Source: Leisingera sp. SS27 (lineage in GTDB: Bacteria; Pseudomonadota; Alphaproteobacteria; Rhodobacterales; Rhodobacteraceae). From it: DNA of 64,000 nucleotides. This document shows, one piece after another, positions 25,676 through 34,965 of this stretch (positions are counted from its first letter, which is position 1; each line of letters starts with the position of its first letter). The stretch covers positions 682,001-746,000 of the forward strand of contig NZ_JAQNCY010000001.1 of the NCBI RefSeq assembly GCF_028368855.1, in the 5' to 3' direction. The position numbers were made by a program, and so were the translations under genes. The notes below the pieces were generated by a model. That model was given only the letters and a program-made list of their open reading frames with translations. It searched no databases and was not told the origin of the DNA.

Positions 25676-27000
25676 CAGTTATACTTCACCCCGTAGATGT
25701 CGCGCTGCACCGCATCCGTGATGCGGATGCGGAACTGAAACCTCCGGGACGCCCCCAGGCCGTGCCAAACCACCCTGCGGAAGAACTCGCCAAGCGCGCC
25801 CATGGGCCGCCACCGCTCCAGCCCCCAAGTGCGCCCGTCTTTGCTCACCTGCAGCATCACTTGCCCCTGGCTGTTCACGTCGCCCGCGGCGATGTTCAAG
25901 TGCAGTCGGCTGATCGTGATAAAATCCGCCTCCACCAGCGGCACGGAAATGGCCTCCGCCTCAAGGTATCCGCCAAGATCTTGATAGGTGTCCGGGTCCA
26001 TCGTGGCGACATGCCCGGACACGGTGCCGACATAGAAGGTTCCGCCGTTGCGAACCGAGCAAGCCCCGTCAAACTCTGCCTCTCCTAGGCCGGTTGAGAA
26101 CTCGCACCACAAACCCGTCGTCAGATCGTAGGCCAGTGCCGGGCGGCCAGTCAGGCGAACTACGAAGAACTTATGCCCCCGGTCATCGGCAATGAATGCA
26201 CGCCCCAGCGCGGCCTCAGACAGGACTTCCTCCACTTCCCGTGTGCTGATCACTTGGGGCGATGTGCCGGAGGACCGATAGGCGCGCAGATCCTCGCCAA
26301 TCCAGAACACCGCGTTGTCCTCTTTGGCTGCTGTTCCCGCCGTGGCGCCGCGCTCGATCAGGGCGCCGGCGTTCCGCTGGAACGGGAAGGCCGCAGCGCC
26401 GCTGTTGTACCATATTTCAGTGGTTTTACTGCCGAACAGCCAGATCTCGTTATGGTCCTCGATGATCGCCACCAGGGCATCCGGCGCGTTCTCAGCGAAG
26501 GCGAAGTCCAGGGCACCGAAGGTTGTTCCGTCATCCAAACCGCTCACCGTCAGAGCATCGTCCCGCCCGCCGGATGTTCCGATCACCAGAAAGTAGCCAT
26601 CCATGAAGGCAACACCCTTAGGCGACGTCACGGCACCCGTGCTGTATTCCGTGGTCGCTGTGCCATCGCAGATGTAGTATTTGCCGCCCGCGACAATCGC
26701 CAATTCCGTGCTGCTGGCTGCCACTTGGGTCTGCTCATCATCCAGAACCGTGCCAACGCTCGTGGCTGTGCCCCCGCTGATCTTGTAGACCGTGCCGCCA
26801 GCCACTGCGTACAGCACCCCGGCCAGCGTCTCCATGGCCCGCACAGCGCTGCCAAGGTTGTGCTGGGAAAGAAGGCCTGACCTGCCAATCAGAACGCCTT
26901 GCGAATATCCGTCAGACGGGCGCAGAGACAGGTTTTTCAGCCGCTCACCGCTGTACCCCGGGGCGTCTTTGCTCTGCCGTGCGAAAGGGACCAGAGGCAC
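25675..27000 (-). CDS. P22 gp10-like tail accessory (packaged DNA stabilisation) protein
   Basis: 441 residues. The N-terminal MPLVPFARQSKDAPGYSGERLKN type of opening and repeated beta sequence (LFGSKTTEIWYNSG, AFPFQRNAGALIERG) match the gp10 family of tail-hub proteins in P22-like podoviruses, which seal the portal after packaging and hold the needle or fibres. It overlaps the gp4-like gene by 1 base. Assignment is based on recalled family pattern plus neighbours. Confidence 0.8.
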   Translation of the reverse strand: MPLVPFARQSKDAPGYSGERLKNLSLRPSDGYSQGVLIGRSGLLSQHNLGSAVRAMETLAGVLYAVAGGTVYKISGGTATSVGTVLDDEQTQVAASSTELAIVAGGKYYICDGTATTEYSTGAVTSPKGVAFMDGYFLVIGTSGGRDDALTVSGLDDGTTFGALDFAFAENAPDALVAIIEDHNEIWLFGSKTTEIWYNSGAAAFPFQRNAGALIERGATAGTAAKEDNAVFWIGEDLRAYRSSGTSPQVISTREVEEVLSEAALGRAFIADDRGHKFFVVRLTGRPALAYDLTTGLWCEFSTGLGEAEFDGACSVRNGGTFYVGTVSGHVATMDPDTYQDLGGYLEAEAISVPLVEADFITISRLHLNIAAGDVNSQGQVMLQVSKDGRTWGLERWRPMGALGEFFRRVVWHGLGASRRFQFRIRITDAVQRDIYGVKYN

Positions 27001-27656
27001 TACTCCGCGCCCTCCCCAGCGAAGAACACAGAGCCTTCCCGGTCAAAGGCAAATGCCTTGTCGTGAAGCATCTGTGCCCGTGCAATCAAGGTCGGGTTGT
27101 TGAGGCCAAGGGTTTCCGTGATCTGGGCCGCCAGGCCGTAAACAGCCGTCAGCCACATCTCCCCTGGGATATCCACCACATCATTTAGCGATGCGATATC
27201 CTCCAGTTCGCGCTGATAGGTAAATTCGATGGTTTCCCCTGCCGCCGCCGACAAAACCGGCCAGACATAAAAGAGAGCATTCTCGCGCTGCCGGTCATAG
27301 TAGAATTGAGTCGGTGTGCCAGTGGTCGTTTTCTGCGGCAGGGCGTCGTATTCCTCCCGCGTCATTTCGATCATGGGCGTCTCGATGCCGTTGCGCTTAA
27401 ACCTAGCGCTCTCGATTTCCAGAGGCCGAACCGGGGACAGGGCGTAGGATGCTGCCGTGGTTAACGCCAAGGTCCCGGCGGCCTTTGTCCACACGCTCGC
27501 CGGTTCGTTCTGCCACTCCTTGAGCATCAGGTTCAGCTCATCCATGGCAAGATCCGAATCCTCCGCGGCAGGTGTGTCACCGGGACCGATAACGCGCGCC
27601 TTGCGCAGCGCGGCGGTCACTATGTCCCGCACTGTTTTGGTGCCAGTCACAGCCAT
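27000..27656 (-). CDS. P22 gp4-like head-tail accessory protein
   Basis: 218 residues. The opening (TVRDIVTAALRKARVIGPGDTP) and AMDELNLMLKEWQNE are hallmarks of gp4-type tail accessory factors that bind the portal first. It does not show the lysozyme motif present in P22 gp4. Gene order gp10-gp4-(zinc ribbon)-structural protein agrees with short-tailed phages. Confidence 0.8.
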   Translation of the reverse strand: MAVTGTKTVRDIVTAALRKARVIGPGDTPAAEDSDLAMDELNLMLKEWQNEPASVWTKAAGTLALTTAASYALSPVRPLEIESARFKRNGIETPMIEMTREEYDALPQKTTTGTPTQFYYDRQRENALFYVWPVLSAAAGETIEFTYQRELEDIASLNDVVDIPGEMWLTAVYGLAAQITETLGLNNPTLIARAQMLHDKAFAFDREGSVFFAGEGAE

Positions 27657-27931
27657 CAGAGGTCCTCCGGGGATACTTCATTGCCCGAGCCGGGCGACAC
27701 GTCCGTGCCATCACTGTCAGGGCGCACCCATGGCGGGGCCTGCCGGTCCCGCTTGCCTTTCACATGGTCCTGCGGATGACGCGGCTCCCAGCAGTCATTT
27801 GTCCCGGGGCCGCTGCACACTCGGAACCCAGTCCACTCTTTGCGGAGTTGATTGTTCTTGAAGTCGAACCCGCAGCGGTCACACACGCACTTCCAGGCGC
27901 CTAGCGTGAAATGATCAGGCCCGCTGCGCAT
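27656..27931 (-). CDS. Phage zinc-ribbon protein of the head-tail module
   Basis: 91 residues. CVCDRCGF, VCSGPGTNDC and the WEPRHPQDHVKG segment form a conserved small phage protein met next to gp4-type genes. The Cys pairs indicate a zinc ribbon. Its exact function is unknown. It overlaps both neighbours by 1 base. Confidence 0.75.
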   Translation of the reverse strand: MRSGPDHFTLGAWKCVCDRCGFDFKNNQLRKEWTGFRVCSGPGTNDCWEPRHPQDHVKGKRDRQAPPWVRPDSDGTDVSPGSGNEVSPEDL

Positions 27932-29193
27932 CAGCTTGGGCGCTCATTGATTGACACAATGCCGCCAAGCTTTGCCGTGACATTGTTGGCCGTGGTCTGA
28001 TTTTCCACCCACACCTCCAGCCGGTCGTTTTGGTCGAAATCGGAAAAGGCGTGCAGACCGATGTTTTCTGCTCTGCCTGCCGCGTTCATCGTGAAAGGGC
28101 CGGTTTCTGCCAGGTCTACGTAGCTGGAAGAACTCTCAACCCAGTGCCGCAGGATGACGTTGATCTGGTTGCCGTTCGTTCCTGTGAACGAAAGCTCCCC
28201 ATGTATCTCTACTCCAATCTGGTCCGACCCGATGTAGCGCATGGCGTTGTCTGTCGTGTTGTCGAACCAGTTCTGATCCGCATAAGTGGTTGTCCCAGCC
28301 ATCTTGACCGGCGTATTCGCCGCGCCGATAGTCGTTGCGGCTTCTGCAGTGATAGACCACTGCGAGCCAACGTAGGTGTTTCGGAACCCAACGCAGTTCG
28401 AATACCGCGCCTTTACGCTTGTCGCTGGCATGTTTGGAAACGGAGTCGCTGCCGGGTTGCAGCGCACACCTGTCATTCTAAACTCCGCGTCATTTGCGAT
28501 GTTTGCCGGTGCGAAGTCGGAAATTTCTCCCGAGGCATCAAGCTGCAGGGCGTTGAGGTCAGAGCGGATCGAGCCGTTAACTATCAACGAACCACCAGCC
28601 TTTAGCAGCGTTCCGGTGAACGGCGCCCCAGCCGCAACAATGATGGCCGTCAGAATGGCAAAGCCGCCAGACCATGTTCCGTCCATCGTCAACCCGTCTG
28701 TGCAGGCGATAGTGGCAAAGTTGGACCACAGCCCTTGGCGGTATGCTGTAAGGGTGCCGATGCTGGTGCAGGAGACAAAGTTGAAGTCGGTACACTCGAC
28801 CGCACCGCCGTTGCCCTGATTGTCGAGGTTGAACACCTGAGACCCTGCGCCGGAAGTGGTCACATACATATCGCGCATCAGAAGGGTGCCGGAATGCCCA
28901 CCGCCAGGGGTTACAAACATTGTATACCCCGCCGCGGTTGAGATAAGCCCGGAGACGCCGAAATCCTGGCCTCTCAACGTCAAGCCGCCCGCGGGAACGG
29001 TGATGGACTGGCTACCCATGTCGATCACGCCGTCAATCAGATACAGGGTGCTGCTGTCCAGATCCCCCGCTAGGTCTGCGGCTGTTCTGACAACTGTGAC
29101 GGCTGCGGGGGCGATGGGTTCGCCATCACGGTAGTAATCCCCTTGAAGCAGATCGAAGTTGTTGCGCAGACTTGTGACGGGACGGGAAACCAT
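27931..29193 (-). CDS. Beta-helix structural protein
   Basis: 420 residues. The stretch YLIDGVIDMGSQSITVPAGG followed by LTLRGQDFGVSGLIS is typical of parallel beta-helix adhesins. A C-terminal beta domain (from about 320) has TTYADQNWFDN and ends GGIVSINERPS. It lies between capsid and gp4-like genes, so it may be a head fibre or decoration protein. Confidence 0.65.
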   Translation of the reverse strand: MVSRPVTSLRNNFDLLQGDYYRDGEPIAPAAVTVVRTAADLAGDLDSSTLYLIDGVIDMGSQSITVPAGGLTLRGQDFGVSGLISTAAGYTMFVTPGGGHSGTLLMRDMYVTTSGAGSQVFNLDNQGNGGAVECTDFNFVSCTSIGTLTAYRQGLWSNFATIACTDGLTMDGTWSGGFAILTAIIVAAGAPFTGTLLKAGGSLIVNGSIRSDLNALQLDASGEISDFAPANIANDAEFRMTGVRCNPAATPFPNMPATSVKARYSNCVGFRNTYVGSQWSITAEAATTIGAANTPVKMAGTTTYADQNWFDNTTDNAMRYIGSDQIGVEIHGELSFTGTNGNQINVILRHWVESSSSYVDLAETGPFTMNAAGRAENIGLHAFSDFDQNDRLEVWVENQTTANNVTAKLGGIVSINERPS

Positions 29194-29246
29194 GGATGCA
29201 CCCCCTGTTGCTGCCAGCGGCCCCGGTTAGGGCCGCCGGTGTTGGG

Positions 29247-29483
29247 TCAGCTTGCTGTGATCTGCGCGGCTTGCAGCGCCGCGTTCAGTTCGTTGACCTT
29301 CGCCGCCAGAGACGCGATGGCGTTTTGCACCTCGGTCTGGCTGTAGGTGGCGCCGATAGCAGCGATGGTGTCCGCTGCGGTGCCCCCGCTGTTGTCGGTC
29401 AAATCCACGATTGCCGCCTCCTGCGCCTCGGAGGCGTTCAGGATCGGGCCGCGGATGCCGTTGGGAAAGTTGGTTGCAGGCAT
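29247..29483 (-). CDS. Small structural protein, candidate trimeric head or fibre attachment peptide
   Basis: 78 residues. After an N-terminal NGIRGPILNASEAQEAAIVD comes a coiled-coil-like region (TEVQNAIASLAAKVNELNAA) typical of short trimeric attachment proteins. It follows the capsid gene. The call is tentative. Confidence 0.6.
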   Translation of the reverse strand: MPATNFPNGIRGPILNASEAQEAAIVDLTDNSGGTAADTIAAIGATYSQTEVQNAIASLAAKVNELNAALQAAQITAS

Positions 29484-29532
29484 AGTCTGCTCCTTTCATG
29501 CAGAGGGGGCAGCCGGAGCCGCCCCGCTCAGG

Positions 29533-30441
29533 TTATGCCCCGGGCGAACCGAACACGCCGCGCCAGTCACCCCAGCCAGCGGCGTAGCGCTCGGTGGCCT
29601 TCATGCAGGCGTTGGTGGTGTCGAAGTCGTTGTCCTGGGTCATTTCCAGCTTCCAGCGCTGCTGGCGGATCAGACCCTCTGGGCAATCGGTTTTGATGAA
29701 CCACGCGTCCGGATCGGTCAGGTAGTCCCAAATCACAACGCCGCCCGGCAGCATGCCCAACTCTTTCATGGCGTTGATGTCGTTGTTTGCAGTCCCGGAC
29801 TGGTTGGTCGAGGACAGGATGCGAGTTGCTTCAAACTCGTTCTCCGGTGCTGCAATCAGCTTCATGCCCTGGAGCTGCATACGGAGGCCGCGGCTATCCT
29901 TGGCCTGGCGGATCTGCGTCAGCATATCCTCCAGAGCCGCCTCGGACAGGTCCGCTGCAATAGCCAGTTCGTTCGACTGGCTGCCGCTCAGCGTCGGGTG
30001 GTCCGTTGCCAGAAGCTCCTTGCCGTCGCCGCCAAGATAGGACGAGTTGAAGCCGCGGTTCAGGATATTGGCGAACACGTTCTCTTTGGTCTGGCGCATG
30101 GAGCGCGCCAGCTTTCCGGATTTCCGCATTGCAACCGATTCGTACTGGTTGTCGGAAATCGCCTCCTTGGAGATCTTCGCGCCCAGGCCATAGGTGACGT
30201 TCTGCAGCCGCGAGGTGTAGCCCTGCGCGTCGGTGTCGTATGAGACACTGTCTGTCTCTGCCTTCTGCGGTGCCAGCCCGTAGCCGGTTTCCTCAACGTA
30301 TTCTTCGTAGGCCTTGTTCGAGGTGTACTCGTCAAAGACCATATCGCAGACCATCGGCTTTTCATCGTAGGTCTTGCCGAAGAACTTTTTCACACCCGGC
30401 CAAAGGGCCTTGGGATGCGAACCAGTGGTGGTAACAGCCAT
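29533..30441 (-). CDS. Major capsid protein (HK97-fold, Mu gpT-like)
   Basis: 302 residues. The opening (ALWPGVKKFFGKTYDEKP) and LLATDHPTLSG with LQGMKLIAAPENEFEATRIL match major head proteins of the Mu gpT/HK97-fold type. A strong AAGGAGG ribosome site suits high expression. It lies between the decoration and small structural genes, in the usual order scaffold - decoration - capsid. Confidence 0.85.
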   Translation of the reverse strand: MAVTTTGSHPKALWPGVKKFFGKTYDEKPMVCDMVFDEYTSNKAYEEYVEETGYGLAPQKAETDSVSYDTDAQGYTSRLQNVTYGLGAKISKEAISDNQYESVAMRKSGKLARSMRQTKENVFANILNRGFNSSYLGGDGKELLATDHPTLSGSQSNELAIAADLSEAALEDMLTQIRQAKDSRGLRMQLQGMKLIAAPENEFEATRILSSTNQSGTANNDINAMKELGMLPGGVVIWDYLTDPDAWFIKTDCPEGLIRQQRWKLEMTQDNDFDTTNACMKATERYAAGWGDWRGVFGSPGA

Positions 30442-30453
30442 GTCTAGCCCTCC

Positions 30454-31071
30454 TTAGATGCCGATGGCGCCGTGCGCCTCGGTGTGGTTGTTGATGCGGA
30501 CCAGGCACTTGGTGAACGCAGAGCCAGCTTCATTGTCGGCGCGGTTGATCACGCGGAGAATGGTGAGCTGGTTCGACGCATCCGCGGCGGGAACATCGGA
30601 CGTGGTGTCCAGTTCTGCCCCGGACTGGCCGGTGTTGGTGTCGCCCGCATTGGTGTAGATCAGCACCGCATTCAGTCCGACCTGAGCAGCGGCAATGGCG
30701 CCGTCTGCCTGGATCTCGAACTCGGTCTGCGGGTCGTCATTGACGAAAACCACGCCGCCAGTGGAGGCCGGGATGTACCGGCGCCCCAGGGCATCGGGGT
30801 CTGCTGCCACAGCGACAATCACGCCAGTGATGGCGTTGCCGTCGCCTGCGGTTGCCTTGTTCACCTCGGCCAGGGTTCCGATGGGGAAATCACCTGCGCC
30901 CGGGGCGGAAACCGCTGCGGTGTTTGCGGTGCCGGTCTTCACAACCGGGTCACCAGGGAAAAGGGCCGTGCCATAGCTTGCCGGGACGTGATAAGCACGC
31001 ACCCGGGCACCAGACAGACCGCGAGGATGCCCTACGGCGCGAAGGCCGTAGGGAGTATCTGCATTTGCCAT
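30454..31071 (-). CDS. Capsid decoration (cement) protein
   Basis: 205 residues, Ala/Gly/Thr-rich beta protein (GLRAVGHPRGLSGARVRAY, RRYIPASTGGVVFVNDDPQ). The pattern and place just upstream of the capsid gene fit structural cement proteins of this phage type. Confidence 0.65.
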   Translation of the reverse strand: MANADTPYGLRAVGHPRGLSGARVRAYHVPASYGTALFPGDPVVKTGTANTAAVSAPGAGDFPIGTLAEVNKATAGDGNAITGVIVAVAADPDALGRRYIPASTGGVVFVNDDPQTEFEIQADGAIAAAQVGLNAVLIYTNAGDTNTGQSGAELDTTSDVPAADASNQLTILRVINRADNEAGSAFTKCLVRINNHTEAHGAIGI

Positions 31072-31099
31072 TTTGATGGGTTCCTTGAAGGACGCCCCG

Positions 31100-31567
31100 T
31101 CAGGTCATCGAAATGCCTTCGTTCGGGACGTAATCAGCTTGTGAGCTGCCATCGCGGTTGCGCCCGCGGCGCAGCTCGGCGAGTTGCTTATCAAGAGCCG
31201 CTTGTGCTTCGGCCCGGTCTTCGTCGTAGAACGTCTTCAGTTTGCGCGCGAGGTAGGCCCGCTTGGGCGAGCCGTCCTTGTGTGCGCCCACGATGATCGA
31301 CACTTTGCCGCCGAGGTCGGTGTTGTCTTCTTTCTGACCGTCCTCCGGGACAAGATCCCAGTCGTCGTGTTTGGTCTTGAGAACAATGCGCCCGTTCTGC
31401 TCGTCGTTGATCCAGCGATAGGCGTATTTGCTGTGGTCAAGGAGATCGGGATTCACTCCCAGCTTCCCGAGCGTTTGGCCGGCCGATTTGCGGCGGCGGC
31501 GCTCGCCTTCGCGCTTCGGGCTGCGGTCTTCCTTTTGGCGGCCTTGCTCACGCTGCATTGAAGTCAT
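31100..31567 (-). CDS. Charged phage head-module protein
   Basis: 155 residues from ATG 31567, overlapping the scaffold gene by 20 bases. Residues 1-30 are extremely basic (REGERRRRKSAGQ). The rest (YRWINDEQNGRIVLKTKHDD) is a conserved-looking phage domain of unknown function. A longer ORF from 31711 overlaps the scaffold frame and is rejected. Confidence 0.6.
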   Translation of the reverse strand: MTSMQREQGRQKEDRSPKREGERRRRKSAGQTLGKLGVNPDLLDHSKYAYRWINDEQNGRIVLKTKHDDWDLVPEDGQKEDNTDLGGKVSIIVGAHKDGSPKRAYLARKLKTFYDEDRAEAQAALDKQLAELRRGRNRDGSSQADYVPNEGISMT

Positions 31568-32429
31568 TGGCGAATTCCTCTTGATCTTCTTTCGTGTTTT
31601 TGAACACCCCCTGCTCCACAAAGCGCTTGAACTGGGCTTTCGCGTCTGCCGGGAGTTTGGTGAAGGCCCCGGATGCAACCGCGCCACCGCCGCCAAGGCC
31701 GCCAGGGTCAACCGCTTGTCGAGGCTTGGGCTTCGGCTTGGGGTTGTCCGGCTGGGGGAAATAGGCTGGGTACATCTTGCGCAGTTCCGCCTCGGCGAAT
31801 TCGACCTGCTTCTGCGGCGGCTGCAGCATGATATCCGGGCGCGCGTTGATCAGTTCGCGCCCGGTGTTGAACAGAACCGGGTTGTTCAGCCAGGCGCCTT
31901 GCTCAGATGCCCGGTAGTTCTCGACAAAGGGGTCAACCTGCGGCGTCTGCACCGGCTCTTGCGGCTGCTGCTTCATCAGCGCTTGCCGCTGGTTCTCCAG
32001 CTCGTCAAAGCGATCCGGGTCCGCATCGGCGGCTGCCTGCCGCTGCTGCTTGGTAATCCGGTCCATGTCCGCGTCAAACTGGGCTTTCTGGCGCTCCAGG
32101 GCGGCGGTGTTCATCGCCTCCATGCGGCGGGCAGTCTCGCGGGCTTCGCGCTCCTGCGTTTCCAGTTTTTCGCTCATGGTGGAGAAGATCCGCGACCGCT
32201 TCACGCGATCAAGAAATTCCTCCGGGTTGTCGATGTAGCCAGCGGGCTTGTCACCCTGCCATTCATCCGGGCTTTTCCAGCCGAACAGGCGGGCCTCCTC
32301 GGCGTCCTCGTCGGACCATTGCGGCGCAGGCGGGGCGGGTTGCTCCTGCTCGCCGACAGCGTCCAGATTCTCCGGGGCAACGGCGTCAAGGTCTTCGGCC
32401 TCGGGGGCGTTCTGCAGGTCGTCGGTCAT
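31548..32429 (-). CDS. Scaffolding protein
   Basis: 293 residues, acidic N-terminus (PEAEDLDAVAPENLDAVGEQ) and long Gln-rich helical coiled coil (RRMEAMNTAALERQKAQFDAD), then a Lys-rich C-terminal end that could bind coat protein. Charge pattern, helix content and location between portal and capsid are those of podovirus scaffolds. Confidence 0.75.
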   Translation of the reverse strand: MTDDLQNAPEAEDLDAVAPENLDAVGEQEQPAPPAPQWSDEDAEEARLFGWKSPDEWQGDKPAGYIDNPEEFLDRVKRSRIFSTMSEKLETQEREARETARRMEAMNTAALERQKAQFDADMDRITKQQRQAAADADPDRFDELENQRQALMKQQPQEPVQTPQVDPFVENYRASEQGAWLNNPVLFNTGRELINARPDIMLQPPQKQVEFAEAELRKMYPAYFPQPDNPKPKPKPRQAVDPGGLGGGGAVASGAFTKLPADAKAQFKRFVEQGVFKNTKEDQEEFANDFNAA

Positions 32430-32749
32430 GCTAGCACCCCCGCAATCGCCTTGTCCTTCATCAGCCAGTATTTCTCGCCGTCAGCGCCCTTGATCTCGGT
32501 CGCCTGGTACTTCGAGAAGACCACGCGGTCGCCCGCTTTCGGCTTCTCCGAGTGCGCCGGCCAACCCTCGTAATTGTAGGTGAACGCTGCCGGGGATACG
32601 GCGATCAGGTCGCCCTCCATCTGGCCGAAATGCTCGCGCTCCTTGGTGTCGTCGGGCAGATACAGCCCGCCGCTCGTTTTTGCCTCAACCGCCTTGGGCT
32701 TCACCACGACGTTGTATTCAACGGGAATAATCCCGCTTGGGTTTGTCAT
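32426..32749 (-). CDS. GroES-like (Cpn10) cochaperonin
   Basis: 107 residues. PVEYNVVVKPKAVEAKTSGG and GLYLPDDTKEREHFGQMEGD correspond to the start and mobile loop of Cpn10. KAGDRVVFSKYQATEIKGADG matches the barrel end. No GroEL partner is in the prophage, so it would act with host GroEL in folding capsid. It overlaps the scaffold gene by 4 bases. Confidence 0.85.
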   Translation of the reverse strand: MTNPSGIIPVEYNVVVKPKAVEAKTSGGLYLPDDTKEREHFGQMEGDLIAVSPAAFTYNYEGWPAHSEKPKAGDRVVFSKYQATEIKGADGEKYWLMKDKAIAGVLA

Positions 32750-32993
32750 CTTCGCTCTCCATGACTTCTTTCACGTCTTCTGCGGAGCTTTCAAAGAAAT
32801 CCTCCGCCCATTGCTCAACCAAGAGCAAAGCCTTGCGGTCCGCCTCGTCCCATGGCTGGCCCGACAGGTAGGCCTCCACCATCGCCGAACGGCGGCGCTT
32901 GCATACCCGGCGCATTGCCTCCTGCAGCAACTCCGTTACCGGATGCCCTTTCCAGGCTTCCAAATCCTCGGATAGCTGTTTCAAGTCGCGCAC
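32718..32993 (-). CDS. Small helical protein nested in the portal 3' end (GTG start)
   Basis: 91 residues. GTG 32993 has a GGAGG site 6 bases upstream within the portal gene, and 179 bases are shared with portal in another frame. The 3' end overlaps the GroES-like gene by 32 bases. The product (LSEDLEAWKGHPVTELLQEA, then VEQWAEDFFESSAEDVKE) looks like a true folded helical protein. Function unknown. Confidence 0.65.
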   Translation of the reverse strand: MRDLKQLSEDLEAWKGHPVTELLQEAMRRVCKRRRSAMVEAYLSGQPWDEADRKALLLVEQWAEDFFESSAEDVKEVMESEDDKPKRDYSR

Positions 32994-34965
32994 GGTCTTC
33001 CTCCAGTGTCTTAAACAGAGCGTCCATCCGGTTTCTCTTCGCTTCAAGCTGGACGCGCGTTGTGTCGTTCTCTGCTCTCGTGATGTTCTCGATCACCTGG
33101 CTGCGGGTTTCTTCCACCTGCGCCAGCTTCAGTTCCACATCGGCCATTTTCAGCGCCAGGTCCGCCTGCGCGGCCTGCATCTGCATCATTCCCATCTGCT
33201 GCTGCATCGGGTCAGGCTGCGGCATCAGGGACTCCACGTCCTCGATATCCATGGCCTCGGACATGCGGGACAGTGCCTCGCCCTGATCGACAATCCCGGC
33301 CTGCGCCCACTCGAACAGCATCTGCGCCTTGGCTGCCTGCTGCATCTTCGTAACGCTGCGAGGGTCTGCCACCGGCTGGATGTTCATGTCCGACAGGTTG
33401 AAATCTTCCGCCGGATCCGCTGGCCGTTCCTCATCAAGGAAGGCGTTGTATTCCTCCGGCGTGATTGTTTCCGCATTAACCCCGGCCAGCAGCGAGTATT
33501 CCGACTTGAGCGCCCGAAAGATCCGCTTATAGGCCGCGGTGAACACCATCATGCCCTGCTCAATGAGAGCAATCGTGGTGGTTGCCGTCTGGTTTTGCCG
33601 CGGCGCCTCTCCGGTCATCACATCCTGGACGCTTGCCAGCTCGCGGCCCGCGTCGATCATCATTCCCAACATCTGGAACAGGGTCGCATCCGGTCCCGGG
33701 AAGGTCATAGGCACGATGCTCTCCCGCACCGCCTGACCGCTGCTCTGCACCATCTTCCACTCGCCGGGCCGGTGACGCTGCGCGCCGCCCTTCATGCGGA
33801 ATTCTGCGCCGATGAACCCGCCACCGAGGGACGCATAGTGACCAGCGTCGAGAAGCATGTTGATGATGCTGTTGATCGTCTCCGAAATGTCGCCCAGGAG
33901 AAGTCCCAGGCCGGTGCCGTGGAACCCGCCGTCCAGAGAAGGCAGGAACTTGAAGGCCACAAAGTAGCTGCCGCGCTTGATGCTGCGGATGCCGGTTGCG
34001 TATTCCTCAACCTGCGTGGCGGTGGCAATGACGGTTTCGCCAGTCACGGGGTCTTGCACCGGCACTGCCACCTCAACGGGGCGCTCCTCAGTGGTGAACT
34101 GCACGTCTGTTTCCCGAAAGTCGGCCACCAGCCTTACAACGGTCTGCGTTTCCACATGGACCGTCACCACATACGGCTCAGGGTATCCGTCCTTGTCCAG
34201 ATCCAAGCGGGTGTGCTGCTCAACAAACTCCTGCTGGCCTTGCGCATCCTCCGGGTCTTCGGTGAACTCGAACTCAACAAAGCTTCCCGAGCGAACGCGC
34301 TGTTCAATCTCCACCGGATACAGCGGCAACTCCTCAGAGCAGCGCGGAGCGTCGTTCAGGTTCTTCACCTTGTCGTTGACGATGAACTTGCCCGGATCGA
34401 CAAGGCGGCAGCGAGCGCGGGATGCCGCCGGGTCATACCACCACTTGCGCACCATCGTGCCGACGATGGGAAGCTGCACCAGCAGGTTGTCAGTCTCCTC
34501 CTCCCACTCCTCGATAGGTCCGGAAAGCTGGTAGCTCATGAATGTGGAGACGCGAAGCGCACGCGCCGCTTTCAATCCGCCTTGATCATTGCCCCAGACC
34601 TTGGCTTTCACCACCTGGTCCGGCGGCACAATGGCGGGGTATGCGCGGGCGTTGAACTGCAGCGCCGCAGAGGTCACCAGGGGATATTTGACGTTTGCCG
34701 CCCCGTTGAACGGGTAGCTTTTGTCCTCCTTCACCAGAGACGCCAGTTTGATGCCCCGCTCCATCTTCTGGAACCACTCGGACATGCTGTCCTTGTCCAG
34801 GTGATAATCCCGCAGAACTTGCTGGGCGATCTCGCGCAACTTCTCCTCGCTGATTTCCGCCGCGAGGTTCTGGGACTGGACCGCGAAGGCAACAAACTCC
34901 TCAGGCGACACTTGCGCCTGCTCCGGGGCCTGTTCTTCCAGCATGATATCTGCTTCAGCTTCCAT
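32815..34965 (-). CDS. Portal protein (podovirus P22 type)
   Basis: 716 residues, the size of P22-type portals. It has the N-terminal helix and wing (WFQKMERGIKLASLVKEDKS, YPFNGAANVKYPLVT), a mid-protein TIALIEQGM-type segment and a long Gln/Met-rich C-terminal barrel (DPMQQQMGMMQMQAAQADLA) that continues as coiled coil. The last 50 residues are Gly/Pro-rich and share DNA with the nested gene. It forms the dodecameric vertex through which DNA passes. Its start overlaps the terminase stop by 1 base. Confidence 0.85.
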   Translation of the reverse strand: MEAEADIMLEEQAPEQAQVSPEEFVAFAVQSQNLAAEISEEKLREIAQQVLRDYHLDKDSMSEWFQKMERGIKLASLVKEDKSYPFNGAANVKYPLVTSAALQFNARAYPAIVPPDQVVKAKVWGNDQGGLKAARALRVSTFMSYQLSGPIEEWEEETDNLLVQLPIVGTMVRKWWYDPAASRARCRLVDPGKFIVNDKVKNLNDAPRCSEELPLYPVEIEQRVRSGSFVEFEFTEDPEDAQGQQEFVEQHTRLDLDKDGYPEPYVVTVHVETQTVVRLVADFRETDVQFTTEERPVEVAVPVQDPVTGETVIATATQVEEYATGIRSIKRGSYFVAFKFLPSLDGGFHGTGLGLLLGDISETINSIINMLLDAGHYASLGGGFIGAEFRMKGGAQRHRPGEWKMVQSSGQAVRESIVPMTFPGPDATLFQMLGMMIDAGRELASVQDVMTGEAPRQNQTATTTIALIEQGMMVFTAAYKRIFRALKSEYSLLAGVNAETITPEEYNAFLDEERPADPAEDFNLSDMNIQPVADPRSVTKMQQAAKAQMLFEWAQAGIVDQGEALSRMSEAMDIEDVESLMPQPDPMQQQMGMMQMQAAQADLALKMADVELKLAQVEETRSQVIENITRAENDTTRVQLEAKRNRMDALFKTLEEDRARLETAIRGFGSLERASGNGVAAGGNAPGMQAPPFGDGGGLPVGPAMGRGGPQGFALG

